Below the pieces are notes generated by a model. The model saw only the letters and a list, made by a program, of their open reading frames with translations, was not told the origin of the DNA and ran no database searches. A stretch of 64,000 nucleotides of DNA from UBA1952 sp965246765 (lineage in GTDB: Bacteria; Bacteroidota; Bacteroidia; Chitinophagales; Chitinophagaceae), in contig CBDFFJ010000005.1 in assembly GCA_965246765.1 (NCBI GenBank), positions 372,001 to 436,000 of the forward strand, in the 5' to 3' direction. A program made the position numbers and the translations under genes. Shown here one piece after another: positions 17,644 to 24,609 of the stretch. Each line of letters opens with the position of its first letter. Position 1 is the stretch's first letter.

Positions 17644-18915
17644 CTACTGTATCGGTCGGCCCACATCATCATTTGCGCCCTCGCCGTAGGGGTGTATTTT
17701 ATTATAGTAATCCACCGATTCCTGGTGCAGCTTGTCCTGCTGCGCACGCTCGGCATTGCGCTCTTTGGAGCGCTTGTCCCAGTCAACGTTATAGTTCTTC
17801 TTCGGGTGGGCGCGGTTGTAGGCATCACGCTCATCCTGCCACCTTTTGCTTTGCTCGGCATAGTAGGCTTGTCTGGCGGCTTCTGCAGCGGCTGCGGCAC
17901 GGCGCTCCTTCAGGCCAAACGATTGTGTAAACACGACGGTCAGGACTTTGTAGGGCGCATCGGCGCTGAGGTCGTAACGGTAAAGAATGTTGGAGGCATT
18001 ATTCCGCCTGAAGTACACAAACGGATGCGGGCCGGGGCTGGCTTCCACGCCCAGCGTACTATAAGAAAACAGGTGCCGCAGCGTAGCTACCATATCTTCT
18101 GTGCCCGGCTTTCCGGCGGCGAAAAAAAGATACAGCATGGTGCCCCAGCCACTGGTGTCTTTGCGGGAATAAGCGTCATCGGCGCCAAACCATAGCGGCG
18201 CGCGGTACAGCTTTCGTCCGTCTGAAGTAGTAAATGGTTCGCCTACGGTATTATTATAATCATCGTCCACCGTGCCCATGAAAAAGTCGCGGATTTTAAG
18301 GCTGGTCGAATAATCGCCGCGCAGGTTGGTGCCGTGCTGATACATATTGATAGAATCCAGTTCTGTGCTGCCCGTGGATTTATACTCCGTGCGGAATTTA
18401 TTGTCGCGCGCTGCCGTCTGGCGGTCCTGTTCCCGATAATGCAGCTCTTCCATATCCACCACCGGGCCGATGGACATTTCTATCTTCTTGTGATTGGGCG
18501 AATAGCAGTAAGCGGCAATTGCGGGACTGCGTGAGGAAGCGCGCATCACGAAATAAGACCAGCCATCCTTTGGAGATACATAGTCAATGTTGCTCCACTT
18601 TATCCGCCCATGCTGATAACGGTCGGTGATGCGTTTTATACAGGCATCCAAAACCTCAAACGCTTTACTGCCGCTCAGGGTAATTGTGTAGATGGCTTTA
18701 CCATCTTTCACGCTGATGTATTGCTCATCGGCATTCAGGCAATCCATCGCGGGTGTGGCGTAGCGCTGCTCACCCGCTTCACCGCCGGCGATCCTCGCGC
18801 CCATTTCCGCTTTAAATCCTGTTCTGCTATCTTCAATCAGCTTCATGATACACTCGCCCATCGCGGCGGCCTGCGCCTCTGTCTTATCTTCCTTATTGCC
18901 TGCACGGGCGGGCAA
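17644..18915 (-). CDS. Exported protein of unknown function with damaged ends
   Basis: The ORF gives 423 residues from TTG 18915. In the same frame upstream, an ATG (18981-18979) opens a peptide that runs through a TGA (18942-18940) into LLLIAAIILPARAG, a typical signal-peptide core. The true start is therefore probably ATG 18981, interrupted by a nonsense codon. The body has mixed alpha/beta content, a very Ala/Arg/Gln-rich helix (RRAAAAAEAARQAYYAEQ, about 335) and a repeat-poor tail. A TAG ends it where an in-frame coding-like stretch continues. No family is recognised. Confidence 0.6.
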   Translation of the reverse strand: MPARAGNKEDKTEAQAAAMGECIMKLIEDSRTGFKAEMGARIAGGEAGEQRYATPAMDCLNADEQYISVKDGKAIYTITLSGSKAFEVLDACIKRITDRYQHGRIKWSNIDYVSPKDGWSYFVMRASSRSPAIAAYCYSPNHKKIEMSIGPVVDMEELHYREQDRQTAARDNKFRTEYKSTGSTELDSINMYQHGTNLRGDYSTSLKIRDFFMGTVDDDYNNTVGEPFTTSDGRKLYRAPLWFGADDAYSRKDTSGWGTMLYLFFAAGKPGTEDMVATLRHLFSYSTLGVEASPGPHPFVYFRRNNASNILYRYDLSADAPYKVLTVVFTQSFGLKERRAAAAAEAARQAYYAEQSKRWQDERDAYNRAHPKKNYNVDWDKRSKERNAERAQQDKLHQESVDYYNKIHPYGEGANDDVGRPIQ

Positions 18916-19027
18916 AATGATAGCCGCAATCAGCAGCAGTCACCTAAGAAGGTGATTTAGCCTGCAATGTAATACCTGCATTAGCCTGACACACCCTGAA
19001 ACAGGTATTTATGCTGCCGCACAAAGC

Positions 19028-19264
19028 GCTTTAGCAAAGTTTCAAACGATAGGAAGCGTGTGGATGGTGAAAATGTCCAATCGCCTGCATGCGCTATTGC
19101 GCCAGCCTGAAGGCCAATGGACCCTTTCAGATGGTCTAAGCGATTTTAAGAAGATGACGGTGAAGCAGATTATTAAACGCGTGAAGAGTCTGCCGGAGCG
19201 CCACCGCGAATAGATTACGCATCGCTTTGAATGGAACGTGCAGCAACGTTATAGTAGAAAATAA
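19028..19264 (+). pseudogene. Remnant of a RAYT (REP-associated tyrosine transposase)
   Basis: Translation in the frame of base 19028 gives VWMVKMSNRLHALL, then LSDFKKMTVKQIIKRVK, then HRE, a TAG (19211), and ITHRFEWN. Segment by segment this parallels the intact RAYT at 20288: VYGFVIMTNHMHII, IRDFKKWTSVKLLEAVQ and RREWLLHRFAWN. The catalytic HxH has become R-L-H, and both ends are missing. It is a dead copy of the same family. The rest of the 18982-19337 gap shows only an orphan REP half-site (19269-19288). Confidence 0.8.
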
Positions 19265-19337
19265 GTGTCTAAGCAGAACTGGATATAGGCAGCATCATTA
19301 ATAAGCCTACGTTTGATGTGCCATCATACACATCCTC

Positions 19338-19652
19338 ATGAATATACGAATCACTTTACTGCTGCCCGTCTTGATCTTTGCCACACTTCACAGCAGCGCA
19401 CAGAGCCGGCAGAACCGAAATATCGTATCGGACACTTCCGTTGAAGCCATGGCAAAGCGGATGCACGCCCTGATAGATTCCGCCCACGAAACCTTTGATT
19501 ATTTTGGGAAAACCGGCACGCCGCCCACTTCCGCCACGCAAAAGGATGCACCCGCCACAGCGGCGCAGGCTGCCCCTGCCCTAGACGGGCATGCCATAGT
19601 AACCGGAATGTTTAAGAACGATGAGTTTTTGAGCTGCCGAACGGAATGGTAG
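19338..19652 (+). CDS. Exported DnaJ-zinc-finger-like protein, N-terminal part before a frameshift
   Basis: This ORF encodes a signal peptide (LHSSAQ, about residue 22) and a linker region, and ends FKNDEFLSCRTEW. The next frame, entered seven bases before this stop, continues FELPNGMVEIYSP, so the two ORFs look like one gene split by a single-base slip in a run of five T near 19626. It could be a true mutation, a sequencing error in the homopolymer, or slippage. The second half follows at 19646. Confidence 0.6.
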   Translation: MNIRITLLLPVLIFATLHSSAQSRQNRNIVSDTSVEAMAKRMHALIDSAHETFDYFGKTGTPPTSATQKDAPATAAQAAPALDGHAIVTGMFKNDEFLSCRTEW

Positions 19653-20185
19653 AAATATACAGCCCGGCATTGCCAGGTACGGAGGGCGTGTGGACTCACC
19701 ATGGAAAATATCGTTGGGAAGGGTACTACACCCCTTACGGCCTGACGGAAAAAATGGGCGCGAGCCTGACGCCGATGACTTACGACATTTCGCCCTATGT
19801 GAATGAAGAGGCAACACGCTCTGATGCGGCCAAGGTCTGGGTAGCTCATTATAATGCCCTGAAGACCGGGCAGTATAACGCTGTGGAAGAGGCGAAGCGC
19901 AAGGCATTTGAAGCCGACATGCAGCTGCTGAAGACTAACCCGCAAGCCTATTACCTGAAGCACCCTACCGAGCAGCCCGGCTACTACGGAAACTCCTACC
20001 AGCAACTGGCCCCGGCGACCAATAGCAACAATAGTAAGCCCCAGCCTTACAAATCCCTGTGCCCCAACTGCAACGGCTCAGGATATTACGGCCAGGGATA
20101 TTATACCACAAAAAACGGCAGCCGCGTATTTGAGCGCCCCCGGTGTATTACCTGTAGCGGCTCGGGGTATATCCTGAAATATTAA
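19646..20185 (+). CDS. Exported DnaJ-zinc-finger-like protein, C-terminal part after a frameshift
   Basis: 179 residues from ATG 19646. A mixed region (GKYRWEGYYTPYGLTEKM, AHYNALKTGQYNAVEEAKRK) is followed by two CxxCxGxG units, LCPNCNGSGYYGQG and RCITCSGSGYI. These match half of the four-unit zinc-binding domain of DnaJ and suggest a structural zinc site. No J-domain is present. With the signal peptide encoded in the preceding frame, the full product would be exported, with about 280 residues. Role unknown. Confidence 0.6.
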   Translation: MVEIYSPALPGTEGVWTHHGKYRWEGYYTPYGLTEKMGASLTPMTYDISPYVNEEATRSDAAKVWVAHYNALKTGQYNAVEEAKRKAFEADMQLLKTNPQAYYLKHPTEQPGYYGNSYQQLAPATNSNNSKPQPYKSLCPNCNGSGYYGQGYYTTKNGSRVFERPRCITCSGSGYILKY

Positions 20186-20200
20186 TCTTGTTCACAGTTC

Positions 20201-20249
20201 TGCCAAGTCTCCGGACTTGGCAGCAGCGGCAGGCAATCTTCAGATTGCC
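20201..20249. repeat. REP pair, 5' side of RAYT 1
   Basis: Two adjacent palindromes. Type a (20201-20222) has arms TGCCAAGTC and GACTTGGCA; type b (20232-20249) is the perfect palindrome GGCAATCTTCAGATTGCC. Both recur downstream of the transposase gene (20923-21038), so the transposase is bracketed by matching REPs, the usual layout of a RAYT locus. Confidence 0.85.
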
Positions 20250-20287
20250 ACACAAACACTTATTTTTCGCCGCAAATAATCCGCGCT

Positions 20288-20872
20288 ATGGATGACGGCT
20301 ATAAAATCCGCGATGAATCAGCAGTCCACTACCTCACATTTTCAGTCGTGGACTGGGTGGACATCTTCAGCCGCAAGAATCATCGCGACACACTGATTGA
20401 CAGCTTAAACTATTGCGTGGAGAAAAAGGGCGCGCTGGTCTATGGCTTTGTAATCATGACCAATCACATGCACATCATCCTGCAAAGCGCGACCGGCAAT
20501 CTGAGCGGACTGATTCGCGACTTTAAGAAGTGGACTTCGGTAAAGCTTCTGGAAGCCGTACAGCATGAGCCCGAAAGCCGCCGCGAATGGCTACTACATC
20601 GTTTTGCGTGGAATGCGAGCCAGCGCAGCACCAACACGCATTATCAGGTCTGGACGCATGATAACCACCCGATTGAGCTGATTAGCGACAAGTTCTTCCT
20701 GCAAAAGCTGCGCTACATACACCTGAACCCCGTGCGGGCTGGTTGGGTGGAGTCGCCGGAAGCGTATCTGTACAGCAGCGCCGGCTATTTTGCCGGGCGG
20801 CCTTGCACGGTGCCCATTACGGCATGGAAAGATGGTTTAGGCATAGACGTAGCGCGATGGACACTGCGGTAA
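20288..20872 (+). CDS. REP-associated tyrosine transposase (RAYT 1, TnpA_REP family)
   Basis: 194 residues, near the usual RAYT length. Hallmarks are HYLTFSVVDWVDIFSR near the N-terminus, the HUH metal motif FVIMTNHMHIIL, LIRDFKKWTS, the REWLLHRF segment, and the C-terminal signature KLRYIHLNPVRAGWV with Tyr. RAYTs are single-copy chromosomal Y1 transposases that nick at and spread REP palindromes rather than themselves. REPs of two types lie on both sides, and related remnants occur at 19028 and 22748. The gene stands alone as a transcription unit. Confidence 0.92.
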   Translation: MDDGYKIRDESAVHYLTFSVVDWVDIFSRKNHRDTLIDSLNYCVEKKGALVYGFVIMTNHMHIILQSATGNLSGLIRDFKKWTSVKLLEAVQHEPESRREWLLHRFAWNASQRSTNTHYQVWTHDNHPIELISDKFFLQKLRYIHLNPVRAGWVESPEAYLYSSAGYFAGRPCTVPITAWKDGLGIDVARWTLR

Positions 20873-20922
20873 ATGCCTTGGTTTACGTCGTTGCCTCGTA
20901 CTGTAGTTCGTAGTTCGTAGTT

Positions 20923-21038
20923 CTGCCAGGTCTTCGGACTTGGCAGCATCGGTTCTCAGTCTTCAGACTGCTGTATGATATAGCTACCCGGCAATCTGAA
21001 GATTGCCTGCCGCACCTGCCAAGTCCGAAGACTTGGCA
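20923..21038. repeat. REP cluster, 3' side of RAYT 1
   Basis: In order: type a (20923-20946, arms around CCAGGTC-TTC-GGACTTGG), a shorter palindrome CAGTCTTCAGACTG (20957-20970), type b inverted in its centre (20990-21007, GGCAATCTGAAGATTGCC) and type a again (21017-21038). Type a and b repeat the pair found at 20201-20249, making a BIME-like array. The 20873-21212 gap contains nothing else that I can assign. Confidence 0.85.
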
Positions 21039-21212
21039 GAACTGTTTCGTGGCAGACTTAGCAGAACTGGAGTATAGCGTTAGCCTTTGTGGGTTGAGTA
21101 CTCGTGCCAATGCTTACTCATGAGCACACTATGCTTCAGAAGCCTGACTACGTGCATGCGCGAGTCAGGCCTGAGCGTAACCGGATAAAGCTTTATGATG
21201 TTCTGCCGTCGC

Positions 21213-21446
21213 TTAATCCCCGTAAATATTGTCAATCGCCGCCGCGAGAAAGTGGTCTTTATCCGTTACCTCTCCGGCCTCGTGCGTGCTCAGGCGAATG
21301 GTAACATCGCCATAGGTGTTGATGAAAGTCGGGTGATGCGCGAGCTTTTCAGCCGTCAGCGCTACCTTGGTCATAAAGGCAAAAGCCTCAATGAAGGAGT
21401 CAAACTTAAAGGTGCGTTCCAGCTGGTCTTCTTCTACTGCCCACAT
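21213..21446 (-). CDS. phhB: 4a-hydroxytetrahydrobiopterin dehydratase (pterin-4a-carbinolamine dehydratase)
   Basis: 77 residues, a short but usual length in this phylum. The family signature is clear: LERTFKFDSFIEAFAFM, the active-site pair KLAHHPTF followed by YGDVTIRLSTHEAG and VTDKDHFLAAAID. The enzyme recycles the pterin cofactor of phenylalanine hydroxylase in the cytoplasm. No hydroxylase gene is in the window. The gene lies in the REP-rich accessory region but its coding character looks like the genome average. Confidence 0.92.
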   Translation of the reverse strand: MWAVEEDQLERTFKFDSFIEAFAFMTKVALTAEKLAHHPTFINTYGDVTIRLSTHEAGEVTDKDHFLAAAIDNIYGD

Positions 21447-21522
21447 AATGTATTGGTTGGTTTTAGGATTAAAGATGCGTGGATTTATGATGAGCGCGGT
21501 AAAGAAGAAAAGGGCAGCGCCT

Positions 21523-22065
21523 TTAGCCTATGTTCAATGCCCTCCGAAACTTCTCCCGAAACACCGTCTGTTGCCCGCTGCCCGGAAAGGGAATGCGCTC
21601 GGCACTCACTTTGTAACCCGCCTCTTTTAAAGGCCCGTAGCAGCAGTCGTAAACATTCGCTTTCAGCAGGATGATGCGCGTCTTTCGGTTGACCAATTTC
21701 TTCAAACGCTCCAACAGCGATGGCAGGGATGCCTCATGTGCGACGCCGCTCACTTCATACGGCAACTCCGAAAGGTCCATCAGCCAGTAGCCGTCAGACT
21801 GGAAGGCCTCCAGCAATTCCGCTTTCAGCGCCGGGTCTCTTTTAGAGGCGAGGTATTGCGCCTTCAGCTCCGGGTAGAGCACGCCCGTTATTTCTAAGAA
21901 AAGGGAATCTTGGCTGCGTACTTCTTCAAAGAAAAAGTAGCGGTCAAGGTTGCAGGGCGGCGCTTCTGCGATGATGAGCACCTTTAGCGGCGCTGGTTTA
22001 TACTTATTGCGCGCGGCGGCATAGCGGGCGCTGAGAAAGTCAATATCGGATTGGCCTTGATTCAT
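21523..22065 (-). CDS. Protein with a uracil-DNA-glycosylase-like fold (tentative)
   Basis: 180 residues. The N-terminal LKVLIIAEAPPCNLDRYFFF resembles the strand-loop (GEAPG/ESPP) and following aromatic of UDG-superfamily proteins, and the C-terminus IPFPGSGQQTVFREKFRRAL resembles the HPSP..RQ-type loop region of that superfamily, with Phe-Pro-Gly in place. The catalytic Asp is not identifiable, so this may be an inactive or divergent member. I give the fold assignment only moderate weight. The gene is 77 bp from phhB on the same strand. Confidence 0.45.
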   Translation of the reverse strand: MNQGQSDIDFLSARYAAARNKYKPAPLKVLIIAEAPPCNLDRYFFFEEVRSQDSLFLEITGVLYPELKAQYLASKRDPALKAELLEAFQSDGYWLMDLSELPYEVSGVAHEASLPSLLERLKKLVNRKTRIILLKANVYDCCYGPLKEAGYKVSAERIPFPGSGQQTVFREKFRRALNIG

Positions 22066-22125
22066 CGCGTCCCAGAGTTCTGATAGTTCTGTCCGGTCTT
22101 TAGACTGTTGAAGTCGAAGCTGTCC

Positions 22126-22173
22126 GGCAATCTGAAGTTTGCCGATGCGCCTGCCAGCTGCAAAGACCTGGCA
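22126..22173. repeat. Degenerate REP pair
   Basis: 22126-22143 (GGCAATCTGAAGTTTGCC) is the type b palindrome of RAYT 1 with one arm base changed. 22152-22173 has the outline of type a (TGCCAG ... CTGGCA) with a drifted centre. The order is b then a, inverted with respect to 20201-20249. It marks an older insertion of the same REP family. Confidence 0.65.
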
Positions 22174-22238
22174 AAATTGTACGTCTGACAGGTTTATTAG
22201 CGATTAAGCGCAAATGGCACTTCGGCGGGCGAAGCTGA

Positions 22239-22592
22239 TCAGCCAACTACAAGATTGTCGCCCATCCGGTTAAACGTCCTGCCGACATGCATCATGTATG
22301 GAAGTGAGGCTGCGCTAACGCTGCCCATTTCGTGCCCGGTGGCAAAATCGTGGGTGCCTTGCATGGTAAGGCTTTCGACCCCGCCAGCCGCATTTTTTTG
22401 CAGAAAGAGTGTGAGTGTAAGCATGGCTGTATTCTGCGCGTCCGTAACGCCTTTAATTGTGCGGTTAGCACCTGCATAATGCCCTACAGCCTGATGATTG
22501 AGAAATACGTCGCCGCCTTCATACAGGCAGGAGCCTGCAGCGTCGTCAACAGCGACGAGCGATTTTCTTTGCAGTTGATAGGTAACGAGCAT
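22239..22592 (-). CDS. Small protein of unknown function, possibly a beta-barrel
   Basis: 117 residues without signal peptide. Strand-rich, with a repeated glycine-turn pattern; the middle MQGTHDFATGHEMGSVSAAS recalls the dirigent / allene-oxide-cyclase barrel, where a D..SG..GSV motif ends a strand. That resemblance is weak. The gene lies between REP relics and RAYT 2 and could be a mobile passenger. A start at ATG 22592 is the only one in this frame. Confidence 0.4.
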   Translation of the reverse strand: MLVTYQLQRKSLVAVDDAAGSCLYEGGDVFLNHQAVGHYAGANRTIKGVTDAQNTAMLTLTLFLQKNAAGGVESLTMQGTHDFATGHEMGSVSAASLPYMMHVGRTFNRMGDNLVVG

Positions 22593-22747
22593 AATTGAAT
22601 ATTCTGAGTTAAAGATAATAGCTGGTGCGAATTTTTCTGAACGCTGCGGATAGTGTGCCGCGAACAGTGATTGTTTGTTTCGTCGCGTGGGGACTGGCTC
22701 CGGGGCGGGAGGGCGTACCTTTTATTGTGGGCATCTAAGCACAGGTG

Positions 22748-23323
22748 CTACAATTCAAGTATTTGAAGACCTGGCATAATAGAGTGTCCGCCGGGGTAGG
22801 CAACGGCCGAACTATATATCCAATGCTGCGGCTCTTCCACAAAGCCTGCCCTCACTGGATTGTAATGCGTGTAATGCAAACGCTGCAAAACCAGCTCGCG
22901 GCTGCTGAGCAGGATGGGATGATAATCCTGCTGCCAGAGCTGGAAGCCGCGGTTGTGCGACAGGGCGCTGCCGGCAGCGGTGAAGATGGGCAGCATCCAT
23001 TCCCGCCGGCTCTCGGCTTCATACTTCAAAGCTTTATGGATTTCATCTGAAGTATGCCGCTTATGGTCGCGCATGGTGGATTCTATAGGCTTGTCGCGCG
23101 TGCCGACACTTCGGCTACGCTCAGTACAGGTGATGGCGTGAATGTGATTGGGCATCAGTACCCATGCGTAGACGTTCAAGCCTTTATGCTCGCTGCAATG
23201 ATTCAGGCTCTGGATAAAGATATCGCGGTAGACAGCTCTGGCAAAGACATCTACCCAGCCTACGGTTGCATAGGTGACGAAGTAGAGCTCCGTCTGGTCG
23301 CCAATTTTGTACTTGCTGCTCAT
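22748..23323 (-). CDS. REP-associated tyrosine transposase (RAYT 2)
   Basis: The start ATG 23323 (MSSKYKIGDQ) is taken because the codons upstream are not conserved; 191 residues. Hallmarks are LYFVTYATVGWVDVFAR, the HUH motif WVLMPNHIHAI, MRDHKRHTSDEI, ESRREWMLPIF and LQRLHYTHYNPVRAGFV. It belongs to a RAYT subgroup different from RAYT 1. After the HUH motif it carries the peptide TERSRSV, coded by a small repeat (23109-23124) that also occurs in nrdJ. A large hairpin lies just upstream (23378-23478). Confidence 0.9.
   Translation of the reverse strand: MSSKYKIGDQTELYFVTYATVGWVDVFARAVYRDIFIQSLNHCSEHKGLNVYAWVLMPNHIHAITCTERSRSVGTRDKPIESTMRDHKRHTSDEIHKALKYEAESRREWMLPIFTAAGSALSHNRGFQLWQQDYHPILLSSRELVLQRLHYTHYNPVRAGFVEEPQHWIYSSAVAYPGGHSIMPGLQILEL
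23109..23124. repeat. 16-bp mini-repeat inside RAYT 2
   Basis: CTTCGGCTACGCTCAG here matches 26236-26251 inside nrdJ with one base difference. Read on the minus strand both encode ERSRS. Each sits in frame in a protein region that close relatives probably lack. Confidence 0.7.
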
Positions 23324-23377
23324 GGAAGCAAGATATGTCCCGCCCCATTCAATTTTGCAAAACCACCGTAACGATAC

Positions 23378-23478
23378 TGGCGCGAGCATGCCGCCGGGCC
23401 TTTGTGCGGAAGGGTGCTCGTGCCCATGCGCTTAGGCACGAGCACCCTTCCGCAGGGCTTAGCTGCATGCTCGCGCCA
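23378..23478. repeat. Large nested hairpin 5' of RAYT 2
   Basis: A perfect 19-bp inner stem GCGGAAGGGTGCTCGTGCC (23406-23424) pairs with 23435-23453, and an outer 13-bp stem TGGCGCGAGCATG (23378-23390) pairs with 23466-23478. A further partial copy containing CTCGCGCGAG follows at 23503-23512. The sequence is unrelated to the RAYT 1 REPs and may be the cognate REP of RAYT 2. Confidence 0.85.
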
Positions 23479-23546
23479 GAAACTTAATGATGGTGGGATA
23501 TGCTCGCGCGAGTGGGGTCTAGGCAGAACTGGGGGAAATTGCAAAG

Positions 23547-24437
23547 TTATTTTCTTCCGTCACAAATTTTACACAGACAGTTTGTGTTAGTAAAGTGCCT
23601 AACTCCCACTATTCTATTGTCCTTTCTATCTGCTATTTTAATTATTTCATCAAATAAAACAGTCTCACCCTTCTCCACATAGCGTCTCAAACTATAACTA
23701 CACACATCGGCAATCTGAACCATGCTTGTGAGTTGAGAATCAACAAACATTGGAGTCTCAATAATGTTTGTAATGCTAGTCCATAAAGTCCCACCTCTGT
23801 GGAAACCCTTCATCATTTCGGTATGACGTTTCTTGACTGTATCATTATTATCATGAATCAACAAGCCGAACATTGTTGTATCACGAGTTTTGGAATAAAT
23901 CTGTAGATACTGTTCAAACCGTGATACAACTTGGTCAAAAGTTTGTTCATCTACCGAATATCGTGTCGCCGCCGGATTGAAATGTATCTTATCAAGACAT
24001 TCAGCGAAGAGTCTGGCAAAGTGCCAAGAACTTATCACGCGAGTCACCTCCTGAATAAAACTTTGCCTTTCTGTAAAGGTTAGATGTACATAGTCTTGTG
24101 TTGCTCGGTAATTTTTCTTCGTACGACGATACTGCTTTGGATTTGTTTTTTGGAGTCGGAGTAGTTCTGTGTTCCTATACTTAGAAACCTCGTACCTACG
24201 TGCATGGTAATCCAATTGTTCAAAGCCAGCAATTTTAGATTGCTCCAAGTATGGCCACAGAATCCAACCAGTATGGATTTCTGCATCAGAAAGGTTGTAT
24301 TTCTGCTTGACTTTTGAAATGTCTCTTTCACAAGATTTCCACCTATCTACTGGTATGCAAAGCCCAGCAAGTACGTAGTGGCTGGTATTGCCGGGTATAT
24401 CTGGTACTCCAGATTCATCAATGTAACAGAAGTGCAT
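23547..24437 (-). CDS. DUF3800 domain protein
   Basis: 296 residues starting MHFCYIDESGVPD, the classic DUF3800 opening (Asp7, Glu8), with a conserved end FVDSQLTSMVQIADVCSYSLRRY. DUF3800 proteins are predicted RNase H-fold nucleases and are often found in phages and near defence genes; the function is not settled. The gene is strongly A/T rich compared with neighbours, as is the adjacent 24610 gene on the same strand 172 bp upstream. This points to recent transfer of the pair. A CxxC close to the C-terminus (CLCKIC) may bind metal. Confidence 0.85.
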   Translation of the reverse strand: MHFCYIDESGVPDIPGNTSHYVLAGLCIPVDRWKSCERDISKVKQKYNLSDAEIHTGWILWPYLEQSKIAGFEQLDYHARRYEVSKYRNTELLRLQKTNPKQYRRTKKNYRATQDYVHLTFTERQSFIQEVTRVISSWHFARLFAECLDKIHFNPAATRYSVDEQTFDQVVSRFEQYLQIYSKTRDTTMFGLLIHDNNDTVKKRHTEMMKGFHRGGTLWTSITNIIETPMFVDSQLTSMVQIADVCSYSLRRYVEKGETVLFDEIIKIADRKDNRIVGVRHFTNTNCLCKICDGRK

Positions 24438-24609
24438 TTACTTCAGGTATGGGCATAAAAAAGCGACTGGTTTTAGAGACATTATCTCTGTTTGAGACGC
24501 TTAGCGACTCTTACCAGACGCAATACAAAGATAAGTGAGTATTCGGATTGAACAAGGTTGTCAAGATTTTTTAAGAGCTTGGAGAAGGCATCCGAGATAC
24601 TTCTTAACT

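Noticed and set aside
21104..21674. Plus-strand ORFs across phhB and the UDG-like gene
   Set aside because: They run antisense to genes with recognised motifs and begin within the REP region.
20288..23323. IS200/IS605 insertion sequences
   Set aside because: Both transposases have the RAYT signature (LNPVRAG) and no tnpB; the ends are REP palindromes and not IS ends.
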